Shown: piece after piece, positions 1 to 9,154 of the stretch
Layout of the letters: every line of letters begins with the position of its first letter
Numbering within the stretch: position 1 is the first letter of the stretch
DNA from: Sphingomonas sp. HDW15A
Lineage (GTDB): Bacteria > Pseudomonadota > Alphaproteobacteria > Sphingomonadales > Sphingomonadaceae
Assembly (NCBI RefSeq): GCF_011301715.1
Contig: NZ_CP049870.1
Span: 1,860,001-1,924,000, forward strand
DNA length: 64,000 nucleotides
Direction of reading: 5' to 3'
Made by a program: the position numbers and the translations under genes
Notes under the pieces: generated by a model
The model's database searches: none
Seen by the model: the letters and a program-made list of their open reading frames with translations, nothing else
Told to the model about the DNA's origin: nothing

Positions 1-759
1 ATCTATATATCCGGACAGAAATATCTGCCGAAGGAGCATTTCGAGCCCGCCAAATCCGGCAAGGAAGCGCCAAAGCCGGCAAGGCTGCAACGTTCCGACT
101 GGCCGGCGCTCATCGCCGTCCTCCTGCTGATCCCCGTGATGGCGGTCGCGATTGTGCCGAACAACCAGATTTTCAACGCGTACCTCGTCTGGGGCGACCG
201 CGACTTCGCACTGACTTGGGGCGGAGAAAGGCTGCCGACGACCTGGCTGGTAACCTTGGATGCCATCGTTTCGGTAAGCTTCCTCGCCGGCGTGGCACTT
301 TTCTATCGTTGGTACGGCAAGCGTTGGAAAGAGCCGGATGAGCTGACCAAGATGATCATCGGCTCGCTCTTTTCCATCGGCGGAATGTTGTGCCTTTACA
401 TGGCGGCCGCCACCCAGGGGCCGGGTGAGAAAATCGGCCTTTTCTGGCCGGTCATGTTCCACGTCATCAACTCGATCGGCTTTGCGCATTTGCTGCCGGT
501 CAGCCTGGCATTGTTTGCCCGGCTCGCCCCGGCCGCGATCCATGCGACCGTCATCGGCCTTTATTACCTCGCCTTCTTTGGTGCCAACTCGATGGTCGGC
601 TGGGTGGGCGGGTGGCTCGAGAAAATGCCGATCACGCATTTCTGGCTGATCCACGCCGGCTTCGCTGGGGCGAGCGGCGCAGTCTTTCTTATTTATAAGC
701 TGTTGCTCGCCCCCAAGCTCCTGCACTCCGGACGTAGCGAGGACGTCGCGCTCGCCTGA
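1..759 (+). CDS. POT/PTR-family proton-dependent peptide transporter, C-terminal part (5' end outside window)
   Basis: The reading frame is open from base 1 and ends with a TGA at 757-759, so the start lies upstream. The visible 252 residues begin with a hydrophilic loop (SGQKYLPKEHFEPAK) and then carry several hydrophobic segments, including one near LIAVLLLIPVMAVAIVP, one near WLVTLDAIVSVSFLAGVALF and a run ending in FLIYKLLLAPKLL. The loop and the NQIFNAYLVWGDRDF stretch resemble the second half of POT-family di/tripeptide:H+ symporters of sphingomonads, which sit in the inner membrane. The N-terminal POT signatures are not in the window, so substrate cannot be judged. An ATG at 136 is internal, not the start. 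Confidence 0.75.
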   Translation: MYISGQKYLPKEHFEPAKSGKEAPKPARLQRSDWPALIAVLLLIPVMAVAIVPNNQIFNAYLVWGDRDFALTWGGERLPTTWLVTLDAIVSVSFLAGVALFYRWYGKRWKEPDELTKMIIGSLFSIGGMLCLYMAAATQGPGEKIGLFWPVMFHVINSIGFAHLLPVSLALFARLAPAAIHATVIGLYYLAFFGANSMVGWVGGWLEKMPITHFWLIHAGFAGASGAVFLIYKLLLAPKLLHSGRSEDVALA

Positions 760-812
760 ATTCGCCCCGAAATGAGGCGGTTGGCACGATAATGCTGGAC
801 TTGCGCAGTTCA

Positions 813-827
813 GAACATAATGTGAAC
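813..827 (+). promoter_or_regulatory. Candidate LexA (SOS) operator, GAAC-N7-GAAC
   Basis: GAAC at 813-816, seven bases, then GAAC at 824-827. Direct repeats of GTTC/GAAC with a 7-nt spacer are the known LexA operator of alphaproteobacteria. The box ends two bases before the ATG at 830 of a DNA-repair gene pair, so a bound repressor would sit over the start region of the transcript. Binding is inferred. Confidence 0.6.
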
Positions 828-829
828 GC

Positions 830-2074
830 ATGGCCCAGCTGGACACCCGCCAGAAGCTCGCAATTCTCGCCGACGCCGCGAAATATGACGCCAGCTGCGC
901 GTCGTCGGGCACCAGCAAGCGCGACAGCCGCGGCGGCAAGGGCATTGGCTCGACCGAAGGCATGGGCATTTGCCACGCCTACGCCCCGGACGGGCGATGC
1001 ATTTCGCTGCTGAAGATCCTGCTGACCAACAGCTGCATCTTCGACTGCCATTATTGCATCAATCGCAAAAGCTCGAACGTCCGCCGCGCGCGCTTCACGG
1101 TCGAAGAGGTCGTTCACCTCACCCTCGCCTTCTACAAGCGCAATTATATCGAGGGGCTATTTCTTTCCTCGGGGATCATTCGATCCTCCAACTACACGAT
1201 GGAACAACTGGTCGAGGTTGCGCGCCAGCTTCGCGAGGTTCACGACTTCCGCGGCTACATTCACCTGAAAACGATCCCGGACGCCGATTCCGAGCTGGTT
1301 CGCCAGGCGGGCCTTCATGCGGATCGTGTCTCGATCAATGTCGAGCTTCCCACCGAGCGCGGACTGACGACACTGGCGCCGGACAAGAATGGCGCTCGTA
1401 TTGAGGGCGCGATGCGCGACATGAAAGGTGCGATCGAGGATGGTCGGGATGCGCGGCAAAAGTACAAGAGCGCACCGAGGTTCGCGCCAGCCGGCCAGTC
1501 GACCCAGATGATCGTCGGGGCCGACGCAGCAAGCGATGGCGATATCGTCACCCGCGCAAGCCAGCTTTACGACCGTTTCGGCCTCCGTCGCGTCTATTAT
1601 TCGGCCTTCTCGCCAATCCCTTCACCCTCTGCTGTCCTGCCGTTGAAGCGGCCCCCACTGATGCGCGAGCACCGACTTTATCAGTCCGACTGGCTGATGC
1701 GCTTTTACGGCTTCAAGCCGAAGGAGGTCGTCAGCGCGGCGGGCGAGGACGGCATGCTACCGCTCGACATCGACCCGAAACTGGCCTGGGCGCTGAAATT
1801 TCGGGACGCCTTTCCGGTCGACGTCAACCGCGCACCGCGCGAACAGTTGCTGCGTATTCCCGGTCTCGGTACCAAAGCCGTCAAGCGGATTCTCCGGTCG
1901 CGGCGCTGGCGCAGCCTCACGCTCGACGATGTCGCCCGGCTTACGGTCAGCGTCTCAAAGGTCCGGCCCTTCATCATCACCGCCGACTGGCGGCCGACGT
2001 TCCTGACCGACCGCTCGGACCTCAAGGCGCTGGTTGCGCCAAAGGAACAACAGCTCGATTTGTTCGCTGCCTGA
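830..2074 (+). CDS. Putative DNA modification/repair radical SAM protein (UdgX-linked)
   Basis: A 414-residue radical SAM protein. The cluster-binding motif is CxxxCxxC at residues 69, 73 and 76 (NSCIFDCHYCINR), preceded by a glycine-rich stretch. The C-terminal third has a helix-hairpin-helix DNA-binding motif (LRIPGLGTKAVKRIL, about residues 341-356). This pairing matches the family of radical SAM proteins found next to UDG-like genes (TIGR03916-type, 'rSAM_link_UDG'); the chemistry is unknown. It is followed after 3 nt by the UdgX gene, so the two are almost surely one operon. The ATG at 830 directly follows a LexA-type box. No signal peptide or membrane segment is seen, so the protein is cytoplasmic. 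Confidence 0.85.
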   Translation: MAQLDTRQKLAILADAAKYDASCASSGTSKRDSRGGKGIGSTEGMGICHAYAPDGRCISLLKILLTNSCIFDCHYCINRKSSNVRRARFTVEEVVHLTLAFYKRNYIEGLFLSSGIIRSSNYTMEQLVEVARQLREVHDFRGYIHLKTIPDADSELVRQAGLHADRVSINVELPTERGLTTLAPDKNGARIEGAMRDMKGAIEDGRDARQKYKSAPRFAPAGQSTQMIVGADAASDGDIVTRASQLYDRFGLRRVYYSAFSPIPSPSAVLPLKRPPLMREHRLYQSDWLMRFYGFKPKEVVSAAGEDGMLPLDIDPKLAWALKFRDAFPVDVNRAPREQLLRIPGLGTKAVKRILRSRRWRSLTLDDVARLTVSVSKVRPFIITADWRPTFLTDRSDLKALVAPKEQQLDLFAA

Positions 2075-2095
2075 GCCATGCTGCGCGAAGGGCCG

Positions 2096-3553
2096 ATGAT
2101 CGACGCCTACCGGGTCGTGCTGGCTGGGCCGGACGACTTCGACGGCTGGCGCGATGCCGCCCGTGGCCTGGCGGAAGCCGGCGTCCCGACCTCCGCGATC
2201 GTCTGGGAAGTCGAAGGCGAGGATGCGGACCTTTTTGCCTCGGGCGCCGCTCCACCCGAGCCGGGCCCAAGCTTCGCCGTCCCACGCGACTTCATCAGCC
2301 TCGCGAAGGCCGCGGTCTGCCACCGCGATCCCGAACGCTTCGCCCTGCTCTACGCAATGCTTCTCCGCCTTCGCGATAACCGCAAGGCGATGGAGGACCG
2401 CGCCGACCCGCTACTGGACCGGCTCGAGAGAATGGCCAAGGAAGTGCGCCGCGACGCGCACAAGATGCATGCCTTCGTCCGCTTTCGCGAGGTCCTTGAT
2501 CCGGACGGCGGAACGCGTTTCGTCGCCTGGTTCGAGCCCGACAACCACATCGTCCGCCGCGAGGCAGGTTTCTTCGTCCGCCGCTTCTCCAACATGCGCT
2601 GGTCCATCCTGACCCCGGAGCTCAGCATCCATTGGGATGGCGAAACCCTCACCGAAGGACCGGGCGCGACACGGGCCGAGGCGCCCGGCGGCGACCCGGT
2701 CGAGGAGACGTGGAAGACATATTACGCCAGCATCTTCAACCCGGCGCGGGTCAAGGTGAAGGCGATGCTGAAGGAGATGCCCAAGAAATATTGGGCCAAC
2801 ATGCCCGAGACCGCGTTGGTGCCATCATTGCTCGCGGGCGCGCAGGCGCGCGAAGCGGCAATGATCGAGATGAGCCGCCAGCACGAAGGGTCTATGCCGA
2901 AGCGAATCCTGACTTCTGACCGCGTGCCCGCGTCCGGCGGCGGCGGCAACCTCGCCAAGACATGGGACGCGATCCGCGCCGAGGCGATGAGCTGCACGCG
3001 TTGTCACCTCTACAAATGCGCGACCCGAACCGTATTCGGCGAAGGCTCATTGGAGTCGCCGATCCTGTTCGTCGGCGAGCAGCCGGGCGACCAGGAGGAT
3101 TTGGCCGGACGTCCTTTCGTCGGGCCCGCCGGCGAAGTGTTCAATGCCGCGCTCGAGGAAGCCGGAATCGACCGCGCGCAGACTTACGTCACCAACGCGG
3201 TCAAGCATTTCAAGTTCGTCCAGCGCGGCAAAAGGCGAATCCACCAAAGCCCCGACGCCGGGGAGATCAGCGCCTGCCGGTGGTGGATCGAGCAGGAGCG
3301 CGACATCATCCGCCCGCCGCTGACCGTCGCGCTCGGCGCGACCGCCGCCCGCAGCCTGTTCGGGAAGGTCATGGCCATCGGCAAGAACCGAGGCGTTCCG
3401 CATGAGCTGCCCGACGGAAGCGAAGGATGGATCACCGTCCACCCCAGCTTCCTGCTCCGCCTTCCCGACGAGGCCGCTCGCCGCGAGGAGCGCAAGAAGT
3501 TCGTCGAGGACCTGGCGCGGATTCGGAGACGCGCCGACGCGCTCGTCGCCTGA
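2096..3553 (+). CDS. UdgX family uracil-DNA binding protein with N-terminal DUF4130-type domain
   Basis: A two-part protein of about 485 residues. The N-terminal half resembles the TIGR03915/DUF4130 family linked to radical SAM proteins. The C-terminal half is a family-4-like uracil-DNA glycosylase fold: cysteines CTRCHLYKC for an Fe-S cluster, motif GEQPGDQED, and the UdgX-specific loop KRRIHQSPDAGE. The His of KRRIH (about residue 383, codon 3242-3244) is the residue that in studied UdgX proteins forms a covalent bond with uracil-derived DNA. I chose the ATG at 2096 because GAAGGG lies at 2087-2092; an ATG at 2078 is also open. It is in an operon with the radical SAM gene and converges with the receptor gene one base away. 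Confidence 0.88.
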   Translation: MIDAYRVVLAGPDDFDGWRDAARGLAEAGVPTSAIVWEVEGEDADLFASGAAPPEPGPSFAVPRDFISLAKAAVCHRDPERFALLYAMLLRLRDNRKAMEDRADPLLDRLERMAKEVRRDAHKMHAFVRFREVLDPDGGTRFVAWFEPDNHIVRREAGFFVRRFSNMRWSILTPELSIHWDGETLTEGPGATRAEAPGGDPVEETWKTYYASIFNPARVKVKAMLKEMPKKYWANMPETALVPSLLAGAQAREAAMIEMSRQHEGSMPKRILTSDRVPASGGGGNLAKTWDAIRAEAMSCTRCHLYKCATRTVFGEGSLESPILFVGEQPGDQEDLAGRPFVGPAGEVFNAALEEAGIDRAQTYVTNAVKHFKFVQRGKRRIHQSPDAGEISACRWWIEQERDIIRPPLTVALGATAARSLFGKVMAIGKNRGVPHELPDGSEGWITVHPSFLLRLPDEAARREERKKFVEDLARIRRRADALVA

Positions 3554-3554
3554 T

Positions 3555-5648
3555 CTACATTCCGAAGCGGAGCGTCAGCTTGGCGCTGCGCGGGCCGCCG
3601 GGCGCAATATTGTTGTCGTTGTGCGCGGCCGGGAAATAGTCAGCGTTGAACAGGTTCTCGACGTTTAGCTGGGCGAGGATCTTCGGCGTCACGCGATAGT
3701 AGGCCGCCGCATCGAAGCGGGCGTAGCCGGGCAGCTTCACCTGGTTGCTGAGGGAGGCAAAGCTCTTCGTGCGCGCGACCACTCCAAGCCCAAAGGCGAA
3801 GGACGGCGTGGCCTGGTATTTGCTCCAGAGCGACGCGCTGTGACGCGGAACGAGCGGCACCTCGCGGCCTTCTGGAGCCGCGGTTGTCGTCTCGATGATT
3901 TCCGCCTTCTGCCAGGCATAGCCGGCGGAAACCTGCCAGCGATGGGTAATGCTTCGTTCAAGCCCCAGCTCCAGCCCTCGGCTACGTTGCGCGCCGCTCA
4001 GAATCGTTCGTGATGGATCGAGCGGATCGGTTGCCCGGGTATTGGTTCGGTCGAGCTGGTAAATAGCAGCAGTGGCCAGCAGGCCGTCGACCGGCTCCCA
4101 CTTCGCCCCAATCTCGTAATTGTCGAACCGCTCCGGCTTCAGCGTTTCGCTGGTGACCGTAAGTCCGCCGAACTGGTCCCCGGACTGGGGCAGGTAGGAC
4201 CGGCTATAGCTGCCGTAAATCGAAAGATTCTCCGCGGGCTTGAGAACGATTCCGAAGCGCGGCGAAACCAAATTGTCGGTACGGCGATATTCGCCCGCGC
4301 CGGCCGGGCTGTAGTCGTAAACCGTCAGCTTGAACCGGTCGAAGCGCACACCGGCGACAATCTCGATCCATTCGGCCGGGCGAATCTGGTCCTGCACATA
4401 TAAGGCCGCGACGGTCGCCCGGCTGCGGTTGTCGGCGTCCGACGCCGCGGGCGCGAAGGTCACGGTCGAATCGGTCGTCGGGTCGCTGAGAGGCACGCGG
4501 TTGCTGCCCAGGAACGTGCCGGTGAGCCGGCGATTGCGCGACCATTGCCGGCCAAGCTCGAACCCGGCGAGCAGGGTCTGGTCGATCCCTGCCAGACGCC
4601 CTTCCCAAACCAGGTCCGTCTGGCTCAGAAGGTTCTGGCGATCGTTGGTGCTGTTGTAGGCGCCGAGGACGACCTCGTTCGTCGCCTCGTCGAGGTTCGT
4701 CGGATAGATATTCTGATAGAATTTGTCGTAATCGCCGTAGACGGTCCGATGGCGAAGCGTGAGGTTGTCGTCGAAGCGGTGCTCAGCCGCGGCGACTAGG
4801 CGATGGACGTCTGCCTTGGCGAAACTGTCGTCAGGATCGCCGAAGAAATCGCGGTCTGCGCCCCTGAGCGGCTCATCGATCCGGGCCGGGTCGGTGACCG
4901 AGGGGAGGCCGCGATCCGTGGTCCGGCGATCGTGGAAATATTCATAAGACAGATCGATCCGCGATTCCGGACCAACGGAGAAACCGAGCGACGGATTTAC
5001 CCCGTAGCGCTCGAGGTCGACATGGCGACGGAAGCTGTCGCCGTTCTCGTACAGCGCGTTCACCCGCAGGCCGACGGCGGCACCGATCGGCTGGTCGAAA
5101 TCGCCGGAGGCTCGAAAGCCGCCGAAGCTGTCGCTGCCAGCCTCGAATGTGCGCGCCGGCGCGAAGGCGGTACGCTTGCTGACCCGGTTGACGATCCCGC
5201 CGCCACCGCCGCGCCCGAAAATCATCGCATTCGGGCCCTTGAGGATCTCGACCCGCGACACGTTATAGAAATCGCGGAAGTATTGGACGTCGTCGCGCAG
5301 TCCGTCGACGAAGAAATCGGCTGTCGTGTTGTTGCCGCGAAGCGTGATTTGGTCGCGGTTGCTCTCGCCCGTTGCCGGCGACGCACCGGGCACGAAAGTC
5401 AGCAACTCCCCGATCGATCGAAGCTGCTGGTCGTCGATCTGCGCCTTGGTGACGATGGTCAGCGCCTGGGGAATGTCCTTGACCGGAGTGGAGGTCTTGG
5501 TCGCGCTCGTGATCCGGTCGGCGCCATAGCTCGAGCGCTCGCCCTGGACCACGATAGTGTCATCTTCCGGGGCCGCCACGGCGGTTTCGGCCAACGACGG
5601 GGTCGCCACGGCAGCCGCAGACGCGATCAGGAAAAGCCAACGAGTCAT
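3555..5648 (-). CDS. TonB-dependent siderophore receptor
   Basis: An outer-membrane ferric-siderophore receptor of about 697 residues. A signal peptide (MTRWLFLIASAAAVATPSLA) is followed by a plug domain containing PVKDIPQALTIVTKAQI, ITLRGN and VEILKGPNAMIFGRG, then a 22-strand-type barrel ending in LTLRFGM with the usual terminal aromatic region. It resembles catecholate receptors of the Fiu/CirA kind, but no siderophore synthesis genes lie nearby, so the ligand is unknown. The ATG at 5648 is chosen over the TTG at 5660 because GGGGG sits five bases upstream and the signal peptide then starts cleanly. A Fur-like palindrome lies 34 bp upstream, which implies iron repression. Confidence 0.92.
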   Translation of the reverse strand: MTRWLFLIASAAAVATPSLAETAVAAPEDDTIVVQGERSSYGADRITSATKTSTPVKDIPQALTIVTKAQIDDQQLRSIGELLTFVPGASPATGESNRDQITLRGNNTTADFFVDGLRDDVQYFRDFYNVSRVEILKGPNAMIFGRGGGGGIVNRVSKRTAFAPARTFEAGSDSFGGFRASGDFDQPIGAAVGLRVNALYENGDSFRRHVDLERYGVNPSLGFSVGPESRIDLSYEYFHDRRTTDRGLPSVTDPARIDEPLRGADRDFFGDPDDSFAKADVHRLVAAAEHRFDDNLTLRHRTVYGDYDKFYQNIYPTNLDEATNEVVLGAYNSTNDRQNLLSQTDLVWEGRLAGIDQTLLAGFELGRQWSRNRRLTGTFLGSNRVPLSDPTTDSTVTFAPAASDADNRSRATVAALYVQDQIRPAEWIEIVAGVRFDRFKLTVYDYSPAGAGEYRRTDNLVSPRFGIVLKPAENLSIYGSYSRSYLPQSGDQFGGLTVTSETLKPERFDNYEIGAKWEPVDGLLATAAIYQLDRTNTRATDPLDPSRTILSGAQRSRGLELGLERSITHRWQVSAGYAWQKAEIIETTTAAPEGREVPLVPRHSASLWSKYQATPSFAFGLGVVARTKSFASLSNQVKLPGYARFDAAAYYRVTPKILAQLNVENLFNADYFPAAHNDNNIAPGGPRSAKLTLRFGM

Positions 5649-5681
5649 TCTTACCCCCAAAGGAAGTGAGGGCTTTAGGTC

Positions 5682-5702
5682 TATTGATAGTCATTCTCAA
5701 TA
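5682..5702 (-). promoter_or_regulatory. Fur-box-like palindrome upstream of the siderophore receptor
   Basis: The plus-strand core TTGATAGTCATTCTCAA (5684-5700), flanked by TA on each side, reads TTGAGAATGACTATCAA on the receptor strand. This fits the Fur consensus (TGAGAAT/ATTCTCA half sites, one weaker). Its place 34-54 bp before the receptor start is typical. It also lies just past the 3' end of smc, so the smc stop and the receptor promoter share about 60 bp. Confidence 0.65.
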
Positions 5703-5708
5703 GCAGAA

Positions 5709-8700
5709 TTACTCGGCAGCCAGAAGGGTCTCCGCACCGCCGAGATCGACAGACACCAGACGGCTGACCCCGCGCTCGATCATCGTCACTCCGTAGAGTC
5801 GGTCCATCCGCGCCATAGTGACCGCATTGTGGGTGACGATGAGGTATCGGGTGTCTGTCTCCTTGGTCATGCGATCCAGAAGATCGCAGAACCGGTCGAC
5901 GTTGGCGTCATCGAGCGGCGCGTCGACTTCGTCGAGGACGCAGATCGGCGCTGGGTTTGTCAGGAACAAGGCGAAGATCAGCGCGACAGCGGTCAGCGCC
6001 TGCTCGCCACCGGAAAGCAGGGTCAGGGCGGTCAGCCTCTTGCCGGGGGCTGGGCCATGATTTCAAGGCCCGCTTCGAGCGGATCGTCGCTCTCGACCAA
6101 TGCAAGATGCGCCTGTCCGCCGTCGAACAGCGTCGTGAACAGGCTTCGGAAATGGGCGTCGACTTTCTCGAACGCTTCAAGAAGCCGCACCCTTCCCTCG
6201 CGATTGAGATTGCCGATCGATCCGCGCAACCGGTGGATTGCTTCCTGCAATTCGTCGCGTTCGGCCGCACCCGACGCCCGGCTTTCCTCAAGTTCCGCGA
6301 GTTCGCTCTCCGCAACGAGATTGACTGGGCCGATCCGCTCCCGCTCGGCGGTCAGGCGCTCGAAGGCGGCACGCTCCTCCTCTGACGGCGACAGTGCAGT
6401 CTCGTCGAAGCCAAAGCGCTCGCTGAGCAGCGGTGGCGGACATTCGAATTTCTCGCCGCACTCGCGCGACAACTCGGTTCGGCGGGCTTCTTGTGCCTCG
6501 GCCCAGGCAACGGCACCGGCGCGCGCCTCGCGGGCTGCGGTAAAGCTCTCGCCAGCTTCTTGAAGCGCGCGCTGGAGATTGGACAAAGCGCGCTCGCATT
6601 CAAGCTCGGCCGCAGCAGCGGCCGCGACCGTCTTGGTGCTGGCCTCATTCTTGCGCTCAAGCTCGGCGATCTGGACATCCAGCCGGTCAGGCTCACCGTC
6701 CAGCGCCGTTCGCTCTTCGCCAATTGCCACTGCCCTGTCGGCGCTTTCACGAAGCCTTTCCTCGGCATGGCGCGCGCGCGTTCGCCATTCGCCCTGCTCC
6801 TTCTGCGCGGCCGCCCCGCGTTCGCGCGCGGCGGCCAATTCCCGGCCGCGCGTGGCAGCGATGGCCCTGCGCTCTGCGACCTGCTCGCCTGCCGCCGAAG
6901 CTTTCGAGCGCGCGGCCTCGATCTCGGTGCCCAGCGCAGCCGGGTCGGGCAGCGCGGCAAGTGCCGTCTCTGCCTGAGCGACGGCAGCGCGCGAAGCGTC
7001 GATCAACGGGGCAAGATCGGCGCGCCGCTCCTCGAGCGATGCACGCTGCGCCTCGAGCCGATCTAGGGCCGCGCTAGCTGAGTCCGTTTCGCGAGCCGCT
7101 TCCCTTCCCTGGCGCTCCGCGTCCGCTGCGGACTTTCGCGCCTGTTCCGCCTGACCACGAAAGCGTTCGACTGCAGCGACAGCCGAGTCGCGCTCAGTTT
7201 CCGCTGCCGAGACGGCTGCTTCCAGAGAGGGAAGTTTCAACTCGAGCGCACTCAGCCGATTGGTTCGCACCAGCCTTTCGGCCGTCGCAGCACCCGCGCT
7301 TTCCGCGATGAAGCCGTCCCAGCGCCGCATCCGCCCGTCCCGGGTGACGAGGCGCTGGCCGAGGGCGAGCGTCTGGCCTTCGTCGGCATCGGCGACTCCG
7401 ATCTGGGCGAGCCGCCGAGCCAATTCGGCCGGCGCTTCGACATGATCGGCCAGCGGGATGAGACCGCAGGCCAGTGGTGGATCGGACTTGCCCTTATCTG
7501 AACCGCCCCAGCGCCGAGTTCCCCTATCTCCGACCTCGGCTTCCAGATCGTCGCCTATGGCGGCGGCGAGGGCCCGCTCGAAGCCCGGTTCGGCGCGGAT
7601 TGACACCTGCCCCTTGGTCGCTTGGGCCAAGGCGTCGGCAAGGGCGGTCCGCTCGGCTGTGGCCGCGCTCAGCGCAGCGCGAGCGGCCGCGAGTTCGCTT
7701 TCCGCCTTGTCCCGATCTTCCGCCGCTTCGGCGCGAGACCGGTCCGCCGCGGCACCCGCCGCTTCAGCCTTCTTGAAGGCCTCGGCCGCTCGGTCAGCCA
7801 GCTTCTGGGCAGCGGCGCGGCGGTCCCTTTCGGCTTCCCCGCTGCCCAGTGCCTGAGCCTGCTCCTCAAGCCGTGCCGCTTCCGCTGCGGTCCGATCCGC
7901 CTGATTGCGCGCGGAGTCGAGCGCGGCTTGGGCGACCCGGCGCTCCGCCGCCATTGCCGCCTCTCGCGCAAGCAGGGTCGCCAGCTCAGTCTCCGCCGCT
8001 CGCGACTGGGCCTCGGCCTCGCCGAGCTCGGACGCCAGTTTCTCTGCTTCATTTTCGCCCTTGCGAAGACGTGCGGCGATGCCCTCACGTTCCTCCTCGA
8101 GAGCGGCGATCGCCTTCCCGGCGTCCTCGCGAAGAGCCTCCTCGCGGGCCGTGTCGGCTGCCAGCGATTCGGCGAGCCGGCCAAGCTCCGCCAACCGCCG
8201 GGCAGCGGTGTCTCGCCGCGCGCGCGCAGTAGCGAGTTCATGGGCAAGGCTCCTGCTGCGGTCGCGCTCCTCGTTGGCCGCGTTGCGCCGGGCGACAAGC
8301 AGTTGCTCGGCGCCCTTCTGCCTGTCCTGTACCTCGGCCATCTTCTCGCGAAGGCGGGTGACTGCGTCATTGGCTTCCCGCGCCTCGACGGCCGCCGCAT
8401 GCGCCGCCAGATCGGCGTCGCGCCAGCGCGCAAAGAGCAATCGTGCCTCGGCTGCCCGGATCTTCTCGGTCAGCGCCCGGTATCGTTCCGCGGCTCGCGC
8501 CTGGCGCTTCAGCGCCGCGACCCGGGCTTCCTGATCGCTCAGAAGCTCGTCGAGCCGGGCGACATTGGCCTCGGCTGCGCGAAGCTTTTGCTCGGCATCC
8601 TTGCGGCGGGCGTGGAGGCCGGCGATCCCGGCCGCTTCTTCGAGCATCTGCCGCCGCTCAACCGGTTTGGCGGCTATCACTGCTCCGATGCGGCCCTGGC

Positions 8701-9127
8701 TGACCAGCGCGGGAGAATGCGCACCGGTCGCAGCGTCGGCGAAAAGCAGTGCCACATCCTTCTGCCGGACATCGCGCCCGTCGACCCGATAGGCGGATCC
8801 GGCGCCGCGTTCGATTCGTCTGGTCACTTCGCTTTCGGTCGACTGCGAGCCCGCCCCGTCATCGGCCACTTTCTCGATCAGCAGAGAGACTTCCGCGAAA
8901 TCGCGGGCGGGCCGAGTCGCCGTGCCGGCGAAGATCACGTCTTCCATGCCCGATCCGCGAAGGCTTTTCGGACTGCCTTCGCCCATCACCCAGCGGATCG
9001 CCTCGAGCAGATTCGACTTTCCGCAGCCGTTGGGACCCACGACGCCGGTCAGGCCAGGCTCGATCCTGAGCTCCGTCGGCTCGACGAAGCTCTTAAATCC
9101 CCCCAGCTTGAGACGGCGAATCCTCAA
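5709..9127 (-). CDS. smc: Chromosome segregation protein SMC (frameshifted by one missing base)
   Basis: SMC ATPase that organises and segregates the chromosome with ScpAB. The N-terminal ABC half begins [14 protein letters not shown] and carries the Walker [10 protein letters not shown] at residues 31-39. Long Ala/Glu-rich coiled coils flank a hinge at roughly residues 510-620. The frame from 9127 stops at 6032 after IMAQPPARG. The C-terminal half continues in another frame with [16 protein letters not shown] (C-loop) and [17 protein letters not shown] (Walker B), ending at 5709. One extra C in the CCCCC run (plus-strand GGGGG at 6045-6049) restores [16 protein letters not shown] and a protein of about 1139 residues, the usual size. 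It follows the DsbA-like gene on the same strand after 27 bp. Confidence 0.93.
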
Positions 9128-9154
9128 CCGATCAGCCCTTCCCCCTTCGCCGGA

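Noticed and set aside
6032..6060. Programmed frameshifting in smc
   Set aside because: No slippery heptamer or pseudoknot is evident, and five other features show the same type of break, so a sequence error is simpler.
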